Below the pieces are notes generated by a model, which saw nothing but the letters and a program-made list of their open reading frames with translations, made no database searches and was not told the origin of the DNA. The position numbers were made by a program, and so were the translations under genes. Shown here in pieces: positions 1-16,378 of a DNA stretch of 64,000 nt (positions are counted from its first letter, which is position 1; the number at the start of each line of letters is the position of its first letter). Origin of the DNA: Ananas comosus (lineage: Eukaryota > Streptophyta > Magnoliopsida > Poales > Bromeliaceae); the NCBI RefSeq assembly GCF_001540865.1, contig NC_033637.1:5944738-6008737 (forward strand). Reading direction: 5' to 3'.

Positions 1-1329
1 TTATTGTTATTATTATTATCCTAAGAAAAATGTAGTATACTATTCGTTTTATTTTTTTTTTTTAGAAATAAATTTAGCTAAAAACATAAACTAACTAGAA
101 CTTAGCTGAAAAGGCGTAATGTTATTTGAGTGGTGTTTGAATATAGCATTCATACATTACGCTTTTTCGTCAGGTCGCACGTCCATGACCGGTATGAAAA
201 GTAAGATGTATAAGAGAAAATTGACCAATCTGATCAAGTGGTAGATTATTGTCATATGATATTTTATTCCTTTCCACATAAGATGTTGATTATTGTTTAT
301 CATAATAAGATAAGAATACGAATGAATTATATGTTTATTATTAACTAAGAAACATATCACCTAATATTTTGAAATTCAAATCGCATGTGAATAGAGTTAA
401 AACATAACCGGCCAATATGGATATACCACATGGCAACACTACCTATACGACGAAAGCTGGGGTGAGCCGAGTCACAATCGAGAACCATGAGTTAATTTGT
501 GTTTGTATATTTTAAGTACATCAGTCGTCTCCTTTTTATTAATTTGAACTTTGGAAATTCTTGTTAGTACCCAACGATCTAACAAAGCGATATTACAGTA
601 GCACTCCTTTTCTCATCGTTTGGTCCGAAAATAAACTGTTCTTTCTTATTCTTGATATAGGTACAATTCTTGAAATAAGCAAGAATAAGATCAATTTTGT
701 ATTTGGATGAAAATTAAATTATTTCTAAAAATTTTAAAAAAATAGTATTTGAATAATATTTGGATATAAAGGGAAAAATAAGAGTTTATTTTCTCTCTTA
801 TGTCCGAATCAAACGGTGACTTTATTCAAAATAATGTAATAGCAAAATGTTGACATTTTTGCTTTTAAGCTATTACCATCTTATTTTTATGGGCCATCTT
901 GGTGGACACAAATTACAATGTCCAAGCTGTAGTCCTCTGTTTTAGAGGAAAGTCTACTGCATAGCATTTACATCACATACTACAATAGAATTAGGTTATA
1001 GAAATATATTTCTGAAATATTTTAATATAAATGTTCCATTTATGTCAAAATTTTTAAAAAAATCTACTAAGGCGTAAATATAAAGTTCGATCCAACTAAA
1101 AATAAAAAGTTTCTCTACTCAACTAACCCCATCCAGCTCACTTGACTCGATTATAAATAGAAAAGAAAAAATAAAAAAAAATTTGATCACCATCTCCTCT
1201 TCTCCTCCTCCGCCGTCGCAACCGACGAGGTAGACGCGAGGATCTCGTAGGAACCGTAGAGAACTACGATCGCCACGTGTCCCTTCGCCATATGCCGCTG
1301 GAGGAATGAGTACCAAACATCGAGGCGGC
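1..1329. other. AT-rich intergenic spacer
   Basis: I see no gene here. The sequence is AT-rich with short poly-A/T runs and one small MITE, listed separately. The short ORFs lack any recognisable domain. Confidence 0.6.
616..816. mobile_element. Small MITE with inverted ends
   Basis: The left end CGTTTGGTCCGAAAATAAAC and the inverted right end CCGTTTGATTCGGACATAAG form imperfect terminal inverted repeats about 200 bp apart, with an AT-rich, non-coding interior. The GTTTGG core is common in plant PIF/Harbinger-type MITEs. I could not define a target-site duplication, so the superfamily is an inference. Confidence 0.45.
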
Positions 1330-1454
1330 CCCACATATAGCGACCTTACATATAGCAACACTTTTAAAAAGCGTCGGTAATTTAGCCAGCAGTAATTTTT
1401 TTTGACCTTTTCCGATATTTAAAAGTGTCGCTATATGCCCTTTTTGTTATAGTG
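1330..1454. mobile_element. CACTA transposon terminal fragment
   Basis: The block ends in TTTTTGTTATAGTG, the inverse of a CACTA-type terminus (CACTATAACAAAAA). Just inside are repeated TATAGCGAC / GTCGCTATA units, as expected of CACTA subterminal repeats. No matching opposite terminus was found nearby, so this looks like a deleted remnant with one end. It differs in sequence from the CACTA element at 29646-36156. Confidence 0.55.
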
Positions 1455-1661
1455 ACATCATTTATCCCCAACTAATTATTTTTTTTATTTTGAAAGAAAA
1501 GTACAATAAAAATAATTTTCTAAATATGATGATGGAATGGGTGAGTTTCAAAAGAGCTTTTTTTTATTGATTGAAGACAACATATCAGCAATATAAATAT
1601 TGTATTCTAAAATTTTTCCTATTTTAGAGGACATCCTAAAGCTTCTGCATTGGTTTCATCA

Positions 1662-1662
1662 G

Positions 1663-1711
<49 letters not shown>

Positions 1712-1819
1712 AAAAAACCTTTGGGATAACATTTTTGATAATGTAAAATATTTGTGAGGTCACTCCATGCATGCCACTTCTTAAGTATAAGAAATGCAAT
1801 TCAATGCGAAGTTCTCNAG

Positions 1820-1850
<31 letters not shown>
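1662..1850. repeat. Poly-A tracts flanking a single N
   Basis: There are two long A runs, about 1663-1716 with one G interruption and about 1821-1850. A single ambiguous base at 1817 lies just before the second. The N plus homopolymer suggests a sequencing or gap-closing weak point rather than a biological feature. Confidence 0.7.
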
Positions 1851-1855
<5 letters not shown>

Positions 1856-1894
1856 AGGACTCTAGTTGGTTGGATAAAAGAATATGGTAAAAGT

Positions 1895-2365
1895 AGAAAT
1901 GTCAACAGATCGAATTCAAAAAAGAGTTTAAAAAATTTGATCCGAACCTGATTATCAAATTTGGAATCCAAATCCGACAGATTCTAAAAATTCATATCCA
2001 AATCCGAATTCGACCAAAAATCCAAAACTCAAACCGAACCCGAAAACTCCAAGTTGAAACAATTATTTCTTTTTACCTATTTCAAAACATTTTACATCAA
2101 ATCTAAATTTCTAAAATAATCAAAAATAACATCAAATATTTGTATATATTATATAATGCAAAATTAATTCGAGTTCAGGTCCTGTTCGAGTTCGGCATCG
2201 GGTCGGTTATAGACAAAATTCATATCCAAATCCAAATCCGTCGGATTTTCATTTTTTATACCCATATCCGAAACTTATCCATTTAGTATCGGATAAATCC
2301 GCTCCGTTCGAATTCAGAGTCCAATAAAATTTCATATATCCGTACCCATTGACGTCCCAAGCTGT
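1895..2365. mobile_element. Possible MITE, hAT-like
   Basis: This is a non-coding AT-rich block containing dispersed 'ATCCAAATCCG' and 'CGAACCCG' motifs in both orientations. The left edge AATGTCAACAGAT resembles the inverse of the right edge (GACGTCAATGGGTA). The resemblance is weak and I found no clear target duplication, so the boundaries are approximate. Confidence 0.3.
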
Positions 2366-2459
2366 ACGGAGACCTTCTTAACTATAGGGCATTCAAAAAT
2401 AGGTCCCTCAGATTTTATTTTTTAATCCATATTTTTTAAACTTTTTTAAAAAAACTTGA

Positions 2460-2692
2460 ATATCTTTACGCCGTTAAACGAGAAAACGCTTCATATCGAC
2501 CATTAAAATTACAAATTTTGAAACCCTTTGATCATTAAGCAAATGATGTCGAAAAGAATTGAAATTTGATTTCTAAACACTTCAAGTGGTATAAATCATG
2601 TTCAACGGTGCCGATCGTCGATTTGGAGGCTCCATCATCGAAAACAAATGGGTGGCAAAAGAGTCAGTTTGTTATCGATAGTATTCTAGCTC

Positions 2693-2756
<64 letters not shown>

Positions 2757-2757
2757 T
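2460..2757. mobile_element. Half-element of microsatellite-ended MITE
   Basis: The right half of the MITE family that is complete at 4474-5034. It shows the shared 'CGGTGCCGATCGTCGATTTG' region, then TATCGATAGTATTCTAGC, and ends in (CT)n followed by (TA)n. The microsatellite belongs to the repeating pattern: other members also run from a conserved GGGCTRGAATACTAT-like end into (GA)n and then (TA)n. The left half is missing or too diverged to recognise. Confidence 0.5.
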
Positions 2758-3812
2758 AATTTATATTTTTAAATTAAATATATTCAAAATTATATTTATG
2801 ACTATAATATATAATAATATATATTTAGGACTATATAATATATATTTAATATTAAATAATATATATACACACATTTAGAAAATAAAATATTATGTAATAA
2901 GAATTGAGCTCTTATGCTTTTAACAGTACTATAAGTTATTGGTACTTGTAAGTTTTCGGTACTTGGATTAAGGAATATGTAGCTAGGATGATAGCGATCG
3001 TCTAAAGTTGAGTGAGTGATTAGTTGAATAGTATGATCTAACGGATAAAAAGGTCAGATAGATAGATATAACGGCAGAAAACTTACAAATATCAAATATT
3101 TTATACTTTTACACGTGTCATAACCGGACTCATATAATAATATATATATTAATGTAAAGAGAGAGACATCGACAAAGAGATATATAGATCGATACATACC
3201 TCTCTCACGTGGTCCACGAGGTCCCACGTACGTCACCTCGCGGATCGCGTGTGAGCAACTTCCATGAGCCCTCATTCCCCCTCGGGAGTTTTTGTTTTCC
3301 GCGTTTTCTGCGGTAAAGAAAGCGAAAACGAAAGCTTCAATTTTTTTCCAATCCCGTAAAGTATTTTTACGAAAAATTATTTATTAACGTCGAACCAAAT
3401 AAATAAAAAAACTAATTTTCAAATCGAAAATAGTTTTCAGCTTTGTTTTACATCTAACGAAACACATCCTAAGTGCGAATTAGTAAGAAAACTAACATCG
3501 CTAAGGATACATTTAGTTCCACGTAAAATTGTTAAAAAAAGAAAAAAATCGGGGAAAAACTATTTTTGGTGGAAAAATAATTTTTTCATTCGATGTGTTA
3601 GGATGGTATGAAAAGGAAAATAATTTTGTAATAAAGTTGTTTGGTTTGGCGGAAAAGGAAACAAAATATTTTTTTTTATTTTTTGTTGTTAATATATATT
3701 TACTATTTAATATTAGACAATATATTTAATGTAATAGATGCTAATTAAAATTACACAATTTAATTTTTTAATTATATTAAATATAGTAACAAATTATATA
3801 AGTTAATATATA

Positions 3813-3959
3813 TAGAGAGAGAAACACACACCTATTAATAGTATAGATCAAGTCTAACGGAGCCAATCGTCGATTTGGAAGCCGCATCATTAAAAACAAC
3901 TTGGTAGCACGGAGGCCTCCGTGCTACCGATAATATACCAGCCTAGCTCTATATATATA
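3813..3959. mobile_element. Truncated MITE with perfect palindrome
   Basis: It begins with a (TA)(GA) tract, carries the family's GATCAAGTCTAACGGAGCC region, and contains a perfect 26-bp palindrome at 3903-3928 whose half is GGTAGCACGGAGG. It ends in a (TA)n tract. The Cassandra element at 3960 is inserted in that TA tract. Compared with the full copy at 4474-5034 the central part is deleted. Confidence 0.55.
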
Positions 3960-4436
3960 TGTGAGACCTCAGATAGTCCTATATATGAGATATAATAGGG
4001 CTAAACTCTTAACCCGGCTTAAGCATTTTGGATAGTGGCAAGGCCCAAGAGGTTAAGAGAGTTAAGCGTGCTAGGACGGGAGTAGTCCTAGGATGGGTGA
4101 CCCCTGGGAAGTTGGGGCGTCACATATGGTATTAGAGCCAATTACCAGCCGGAAGTGTGAGATGAGTCTCAGCTGAGCCAGGGTATGGATGATGGGCTAG
4201 CGAGATAAGTCTCACATCGCCTGGTACTTGTGAGTCTGAGCCTGACGAGGACGTCAGGGCTTAAAGAAGGGGAGATTGTGAGACCTCAGATAGTTCTATA
4301 TATGAGATATAACAGAGCTAAACTCTTAACCCGGCTTAAGCATTTTGGGTGGTGGCAAGGCCCAAGAGGTTAAGAGAGTTAAGCGTGCTAGGACGGGAGT
4401 AGTCCTAGTGGGTACCCTGGGAAGTTGGGCGTCACA
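3960..4436 (+). mobile_element. Cassandra-type TRIM with 5S rRNA-like LTRs
   Basis: This is a complete terminal-repeat retrotransposon in miniature. The two LTRs (3960-4124, 165 bp; 4277-4436, 160 bp) each run TGTGAGACC...CGTCACA. Three bases after LTR1 is TGGTATTAGAGCCA (4127-4140), a primer-binding site of the plant initiator-tRNA-Met type. A purine tract (AAAGAAGGGGAGAT) precedes LTR2. Flanking 5-bp duplications are both ATATA. Each LTR contains a stretch matching the 3' part of plant 5S rRNA, including TTAAGCGTGCT and CTAGGATGGGTGACC, the internal Pol III control region. Cassandra TRIMs are known for this. LTR2 has small deletions in the 5S part. There is no coding capacity. Confidence 0.93.
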
Positions 4437-4449
4437 ATATATAATATAA

Positions 4450-4473
<24 letters not shown>

Positions 4474-4485
<12 letters not shown>

Positions 4486-5034
4486 ACAGGGCTGCTGTGC
4501 TCTAAGGAGCACGGAGGCTCCGTGCTCTGAGCCGTTTTCGATGATGGAATTTTCGAATTGACGATCGGCTCCGTTAGACTTGATCTAGCGCATTTGAAGT
4601 TTCTAGAAAATAATTTTTGCGATTTTTCTATATCATTTAACCTAGTGATCGAAAGGATTCAAAATCTATAATTTTTAATGGTTGATATCTGCCGTTTTCA
4701 AGTTTAACGGTGTAGAAGTATTCAAATCAGATGAAATTTTGATAGAAAATTCTTATACTATCTACAACAAGATCTATCTTTCTGATCGAAAATTTTAGTG
4801 CTTATATCATCACTTTTTATAGGATTTTTATTTCTCAGCCGTTAAAAATTATTGATTTTGAATCCTTCGATTGCTAGGTAAATGATATCGAAAAATCGCA
4901 AAAATTATTTTCTAGAAACTTTAAATACGCTAGATAAGTTTAACGGAGCGATCGTCGATTCGAAAGCTCATCATCGAAAACGGCTCAGGAGCACAGAGGC
5001 CTCCCGTGCTCCTGAATGCCAGCCAGCCCTGCCT
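4474..5034. mobile_element. MITE with long inverted arms and hairpins
   Basis: The arms of about 200 bp are inverted copies. Left has GAGCCGTTTTCGATGATGG, TTTCTAGAAAATAATTTTTG and ATTCAAAATC, and the right end repeats these in reverse. Near each end is a short hairpin built on GAGCACGGAG/CTCCGTGCTC. The element sits between (TA)n(GA)n on the left and (TA)n on the right. This layout resembles the rice Micron type of microsatellite-associated MITE, but I cannot test homology. It is non-coding. Confidence 0.65.
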
Positions 5035-5061
5035 ATAATATATATATATATATATATATAG

Positions 5062-8640
<3,579 letters not shown>

Positions 8641-8689
8641 TATAGTTTGGAACCATTTGAATTCAAAGTTCAAATTAAAGAGAGGATAG

Positions 8690-9132
8690 CAACGAGAAAC
8701 TAGGGAAAGAAGGGCAGCAACGCCCCAGGACAAGAATTACAGGACAGCTTACGGGGGTACGAATGCAAGAGCAAAAAGAATATTAGCACAGAGGAAACAA
8801 GTATTCAACAGAAGAGGAAATAAATAAGAAGACTCCTTTGCCCCCCCATTTGATAGGGGCAAATGAGATTCAAGAGCAAGCAAGAAGTCTTTTCCTTTTC
8901 CTGCCCAGATTCGAGACTGAAGCACGACACGGCGCAGATATACAAAAGAAGCCGCCAAAGTCGGTAATTTCAAGGATGTGCTTGCGCCGAAAGGGTAACA
9001 GTTTCGGATATAAATAAAATTCCAACTCCTCGTGGGTGAATTCCTGTACATCTCCAGCACTTAGGAACTCGGATTTACAAATAAATTTTATTAGCCCAAG
9101 TGTTGCAAAGAAAAAGAAGAGGAAGGATGTGT
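8690..9132 (-). other. Probable 3' UTR of the ZFN gene
   Basis: This lies directly downstream of the TAA stop and has higher GC than the spacer beyond 8690. AATAAA-like signals occur on the gene strand close to the stop (9087-9092) and ATTTTATTTAT near 9010. The true poly(A) site is not determinable. A 103-residue ORF here (8749-9060, minus) shows no recognisable domain and is probably untranslated sequence. Confidence 0.45.
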
Positions 9133-12100
9133 TTATGACTGGGAGGCCTCCCTGTCGATGCTTTCGTCGCCAGAAGATAAATGCTGGGAATCAGAAATGG
9201 AGAGCCGTCTTGACGTTGCTGGGCCAGCTTCAGCATGCCCTGTCAAAGTAGGAGGCCCCGACGAGGATCCTAATAGACGGCGAACAGTGGGTGCCTCGGG
9301 TGTGGAGGGCGTGGAAAGACCGTAGACAAAAGTTCCCATCGGGTGGTCGAATTTGCAGTTGGGTCCAAATTTGCAGATACCATAACGCGAGTAGAAGGAA
9401 CATACAGGTTCTCCCTGTCATTAGAAAGAAAACGCCATTTGTTCATCAGAAGGACGTCTCGAAGAAGGCAAAAGAATCGATGAATACAAAAGATTTGATA
9501 AAGATATATAATAAGCAATTATACAAAATATTTGGTGCCAAAGAAAATATACATATCATGTCATAATGTGTTGGCGCACAGATATTTTTGAACGCCACAT
9601 ACCAACACAGCATGGCACGCGTCGTGACGTACCGTGCTGGCAAGTGCTCGGCACGACACCGTACCACGATACTTAAATCCTTGTATTTAGCATTGTGAAT
9701 ATTGGGAGAATTCACATTGCAAAGACAGCAGAAAATCTTCAGCAAAGATTTATGTGCATGTTATTTATCTGGCTAAGAAGTGAATTGAGAAGGGAATAAG
9801 GCAGCATATGACGTTGTGGTGAATGTATAAACTCAACTGGAGATGCTCTTTAAAATGCCCTGCAACTTGTCATCCAACATAAGAAATGAAATTTTGAAAT
9901 ATTACTCACAGGGCGTAATGGAAGACCTAATGGACTCAGAGCACAATTCGGGACGGGAATTAATCTCTCCTTAGGGTGATGAAACCTGCAAACAGCACCA
10001 AACTTACAATCCCCGGTCTTCATGTAGTATTGGCACTCAGGTTGGTCGGGTCTCTCCGGAAATATGTTCTCCCTCTGAACTGCATACACTCCCATAGAAA
10101 CAGAACTCGGTCGATAAGAAGAATACATCCCTTGAGCACTTGCAACTGTTGTTTCACTTTGGCGTGAGGTAGCATAGTACTGGGAACTCCCAGTAACTTG
10201 TTGCTGGCCCTCTGGAGATGATGAACCCAAACGTCCCTGAATAAATGTAAAGAATTGGCGATTATAATTGTTTTTTGACTAGCGATAATAATAGTATGAA
10301 AAACTCCTGCAATAATAAGACTGATAGTGAACACCTAGGCTAATTCCGAAGAAAGTATCAAAAATAGCAAGAATAATAAACAACAAGTGCTTCTGTGGCA
10401 TGGCTTTGCACTTCTCTTGCCCAGAAGGCAGAAGCTTCTGGAAACTAGGTGCAAGCTGGAGCTTTTGCTGTGACATAAAGCCAAAATGAGCTTTTGGAGC
10501 CCAAATGCAGAAGCTCCAACTTAGAAACTTCTGCTTCTGCTGCAATAGGAAGCAGTATACACTATCTTAATGATAAAAGACACTATCAGTGCTTCTTTAG
10601 ACGACTCTACTCAAAAGCACCTCCACAGAATCTCCAGATGAGTCAAGCAGACCTAACTCATAGTTAAAAGATTTGGGAAAGCTTAGAAGTACACACTATT
10701 TCTAAAGAACTTTTGAGTCAGCAGTCTATCACAAATGATCAATGTCAATAAGGACCCGATAACTTCAGTGCACTTTGCCATTTATTATGGATGATACAAG
10801 AGAAGACAATCAAAGATTGACAAAGGCACGAACTTGTTTTAAGGAGGAATTCCACCATGTCTTGAGGATCTAAATAATAAAAATATTCCTACACAAAAAA
10901 GAAGAAACTAAAGTAACTATGAAACCACAACTGCTTTGATGGTACAAAATAATATCCAAAATTTAAGTAGATCTACGCTAAAAGGATCAAATCCTCCAAC
11001 AGAGAAGAGAGAGAATGTGGACCGACTTATACGAGTAATGAAATTTGTCATTTGTGCATTGAAGAGAAATGAAAATTTTAATGATCAACAAAAAGAGTAA
11101 AGAAGTAAAGAAGAGAAAAGAACAAAAATATATAATTGCAAAAATATATACCTTATTAATAAAATATCCATAGAAAATGCATAATTTCTTTCCCCTAATT
11201 ACGTAATAACACAAACCTACTAAGAAATCCAAAAACAGTTCGAGTTAGCAAATCATATAGGGAAAGGACAGGCACTTGCAGCATCCGCTTCCACCCTGTT
11301 TATATTCCTTCCTCGACATTACTGTGTCCCACTAGGACCTAAGTGTGACAGAGCATGCAGTATTTGGATGTCATTTCCACCCGTTCAAATCCTATTTGTA
11401 GGTAATTCTAATCTCTTCTTTGTAAAGAAAATACTGCACACCTGCGAAGGACCCATAGTTTTAAGACTTTCATCATTTCATGACTTCCAAAGTCCAAGCA
11501 TTTGTGACGAATCTCAATAGGACACCACTACTTAAAATCAATTGGCCAGATCCACATAATTCATCCTGGAACAATATGTAGAAGTGGAATTAAAAAGTAG
11601 CAAGATAGATCCTAGTCTCCAAGATTTAATGATTGTATTGACAAGTAGGCTTATGGATTCAAATTTAAAGGTAGAATTGATTAGACCTGCTATTTTCTTT
11701 GCCAAAAAATGGAAAGAGGCACATCTAGGTGGCCTAAAGAGTTCATTAGTAAGAGAAGTGACTACAAGAAAGAATCAAGCAAAACAAGCCAAATAATATG
11801 AATGTTGCACCTAAAGCTTCTCAACTAAATTCACTTGTGGCTTTGTTTATCGGTATTTAGTAGCTTCACATTCTCCAAAATGCATCTCTCGACCACAATC
11901 CAACCTTTTCTATAGCTTCCTGTTCTCAGAAACCAATTGCATTGTCAAAATGGAGTTGATTGAGCACCAGAAAAGGAATAACAATAAAAACAAAGAAGCA
12001 ATTTACAAAGCATGTGTAAAATCTTCCTTAGATGCATACACACTTAACTTACTAGATTCTATGAATAATCACATTGTATCAGAAGAATATTGCCATTGTA

Positions 12101-15100
12101 TAGCTTGATGCCACAGATATTCATTTGACACTTTCTAATCATTTCAATACACAAAAACACATTGTGTTCTCCCACAACCACAGGAGAAATTTGCTATCAA
12201 CAGTTCAAGTAGAATAAAAAAAATTAAATTAACATTACCTTGGAATACAATTGCACATAACAATAGAAAAACAATATCACAAAAGAAAGTTTGGTTAATC
12301 CACATACAGTGAATCAAGATTCTTGAAGTCCTACATGGATTTCTACATTAACATTTAAAACAGAGAAGGCATAGCAGAACTCACAGCGTATGAATTCCAA
12401 CCAGGAACTTGAACTAATCCTTGAGGAAGAATCAGTTGCGCATAGCTTGAAGGGCCTTGCCATCGAGGACTTGCAATAAACGAAGTTCTCGACAAGGACC
12501 AGTTTGTTGACAGACCCGGAAAAGACTGTTGACTGGGTGATGCGGCGGACTGTACAGATGGATAAACAGGAGAACCGCGTAGAGTAACCATTGCATTAGA
12601 TGGCTGTGGGTGGTCGAATTTACATGTGTACCCAAATTTACACTGCCCAGTTCGTAAATAATATGCACACTCCTTCTCATTCTGTAACAATAAACTGCAA
12701 ATAACTTATTATGGTACATAATTTATAGTCACAAAGGTTAAAATGTACAGGCCTTAGCTATAGTGAATTCTGGCAAAGGTTAATAGATTTTAATATTACT
12801 GCCTGAGCAATAGTTCTAACATCTTTGATGGAATATTCCAAAACCATACAGAACATTCCATCACTTGATGGAATATTCCCAAACTTCTGGAAACTTGATG
12901 AAATTTTCTGCAATCGCAAGCAATTAAAGGAACCCATTTCAAAATTCATACAATTAGTATTTGACTTCGAATTCCTTTGTATAAAGTAAAGTTCTTCCTC
13001 TTCCAATCCTGTTCTAGTTGGGAAGTCTTTCGTCATTCCTCTGTTGTTGTTACAGTAGAGCGACCCTTTTCAAAATTAACATAGTTCGGATAAGGCCTAT
13101 GCATTGTTTTAACTTTTTATAAAGGTAAAAGCCAAAAAATCAGTAAGTACATACACTGGCAATTGCTACTAAACAAGCTTGGGAGTAACCATAATCATAA
13201 GTAGATAATCGGGGAAACAAAAATCAAAACATTTTAAGCACAAACCGGACGAAGGGGATAGCCTAAAATGTTCAACTCAACTCGTCCAGCAAAACCAGCC
13301 TTATCTTTAGGGTGGTCAAACTTGCATGTAGCTCCAAATTTGCATGTTCCTGTCTTCAAGTAATACTGCAAAAGAAATAAAATAGGTTGGAGGTAAAAAA
13401 TTAGTTCTTCTAGGTCACAGAGGAAAGGAGAATAATTTATAATGTGTAGTAGTTAAAGTTGGGATAACTTTATGTTGTAAGAGTTGTTAAAACCACACCT
13501 GAAGTGTTAACATAACCTTTTATGCATCTTTCCAAATTATAAAACAAAGGGATAGGAGCAAATAAATAAAATAGAAGAGCTGACTCCGACTTTAGCCGAG
13601 ACCAAGTAACCTTGTATTTCCTAATATTATGGTTATCAACAATTGAAGTGAAAAAAAAAATCAAAAACTAATTGCAAACAAAAGAATAAAATTATCAGGA
13701 TAGTACTAAGAGGACAGAACGAAAGAGAGTTATCCCTGGTATTACAATCACGGCAGAAAGAAAATTTATACTCAACAATTAGCTAAGAACATAAAAATTG
13801 TTTCATCAATCAATCTTAATGTTACATATATTTATTCCAAACCTAAACCTACTAGGATAAGATGTATAGAACTGTTTGTTTTTACTAAATTTCTGATCAA
13901 ATCTCTTTCAGAGACTTTGCATCCATGTTCTTGATTGCAATATGACAATATGTGGCATAGCTTTGTCAATTTCACAATCTCATGGTTAACCGTGCTGAAC
14001 AATTGATTTTTTTTCTTCTCAGTTTCTTTGCACTTATACATGGCATGATGAGACAAGAACATCTACTACACATAAGCTAAGTACACAGGACAAGAATATC
14101 TTTTGTATTGAGATCATCCCATTGACTATACTCTAAAATGTATAGGATTCGTAACAAGTCCAACATCAGGAAAACAATCTGTGTTTGCAACTGGCCAGCT
14201 GAGGTTAGCATGCAATAACTTCAGTTTAGTATGTCCTTTTTGGTGAAATGAACGACAGAATGTATTGTAAACATGTCAGGTCCATGTGGAAAGAGAATTT
14301 GTAAACTGCATGGTGTTAAAACCAGTCAACTTCTACAGAAATTATTAACATCCTAATAATCGTTAATCGTTATTATAGTTACTTAACATACGAATACAAA
14401 TGGCTGGTACAAAATAGTCGACAATTACTCAATATTATCAATCAAGAGTATAACATTATCAAAATACAGATACAAAATGGGAAGGATTAAGCTGTCCTGC
14501 CATTCTGGAGAGTAAAGAAAAATCAAAGCTGACCTGACATTCTGGTTGACCAATTCTTTCAGGATATCCTCCCTTAATTCTTGCCGCAGCAACAGCCTGG
14601 TAATAAACAAGATTAAATCAAAATTAAATCAAATTGATATGAAGGCATTCATGGTATCAGAACTACATGTTTTGTATGTATTTTATTTTGTCTACAAAGT
14701 GATCATAATAGTACTTTAAAGAATTGCACAGGACATCCAAATTGGTGACATCTTCCAGATAAAAGTCATAGACCTCTTCCCTCTTTGCAATAAATCGGCA
14801 TATGTTCCAGGAATAGTCTGGCTCACGAGCCTGCTGTCAGTACTGAAGTAGTTGGCAAGAACTACACCACAAGAGTACCATACTACAAGGCTTCCGCATA
14901 CTACAGCACAGCTGTTCCCTTCCATCAAGCACTTAATAATCCATTAAAACAATCTCAAATATACATGAGTAATGAGATTTTGTCATTCATCCATCATGGT
15001 GAGGATTCAGCGGTCATTTAGGGCCTGTTTGGCATACATGGAGCTTCTTAAAAAGAGTTGGTTAAAGAGCTACTCAAACAAGCTCTAACCGGTTTTTGCC

Positions 15101-16337
15101 TAAAATCTCCCAGCTGGACTTTTAGTTTTGGCCCTCAGAAAGTCATTTTGGCTTGCCTCTCCAAGACAAAACCCACGTTTTTTTGTTTCAAAGGTTTCAG
15201 GTTTCTACTTCTCAAGTACAAAAGTTACTCTGCAACCCAAGCCAAAGAGCACTTAATTTATTGAAACAAAAAATATTGCATCAAAGACTGCAGGAAATAC
15301 ACTGAAAATGAAAGGTGGTTCTTTCCCATTATATTAGAGCCTAAAACATTCCTAATGCGGCACAACTAACTGTAGGAAAATAAGGGACCCACCAAGATCT
15401 AATGCAAAGTACCTAAGTGCATGATTCACAGAATGCAAAGAAACCATTTGACATCCTCAATCCCGAAAAGTTAAAAATAATTTGCACAGTATTTCTATGC
15501 TTAAATAAATGACCATAATGAACAACAGCTTTTGCAGAGTCAAATTCTGCATTGTAAAATTCTTGCCAGATCTAACTTCCAAATTAACATCTAACATCTT
15601 AGTAGCAAGCCTAGGCTTCTTTCTTAATTGATCCACCGTCCACGACCTAATGTTTGATTCATCACTCAAAATTAAGATGGCCTGGTAAAATTCATTTCTC
15701 GATCCTACCACATAAAAGGTACCTGTTATTAATCTTGTCAATAAGGCTGATCAACCAAAACTATTTCTTTGATACTAGCAAGTCATATATTGGAGATTAG
15801 CATGTAGCTGAAAGCACAGAGGATGCCACGAAATAACAGGATACACTGGTCTCTTCATCCAACTTTGCATCAAGCTGCAAAGTACAATAATTGGCATTAT
15901 TTTAATATACCTGTTCAATTGAGCTAGTTTAGACCAATTCTTGCTTCTTTTTTCCATTTTGCGAGGGGTCAGGGAGGGTCATTCAATTGGGCAAAAAATT
16001 CTGAATTACCCGCATACCAAATGAACATACCACCAAGGCCCAAGGTACAAATCTAAGAAATCTTTTCACATCGTAGAATGGAAGATACTACAAATTTATG
16101 TGATCAGCCAGATATAATGCTCAACAACCACCCCAAATAGGAATCCAACCTACCAAAACGTGAACTGTTATCAATGATTCCCATCCCAAAATAAACGATG
16201 CTCAGTGCCACCAAGAAGAAGCTATTAGTTCAGTAGTTGAGATCACAGTACAGCAATGCATGGAGTAAGAGACAAGTTTCAAGGTGCATAAAAAAGAGTA
16301 GCCAAGATAAAGTTAGCTAACCAGCTTACCCTGCAAC

Positions 16338-16378
<41 letters not shown>

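Noticed and set aside
3970..4436. 5S rRNA gene
   Set aside because: Only the 3' half of 5S is present, twice, inside LTRs with a primer site and target duplications; this is a TRIM, not an rRNA gene.
11584..11796. 70-residue plus-strand ORF
   Set aside because: Inside ZFN intron 5, antisense to the gene, with no recognised motif.
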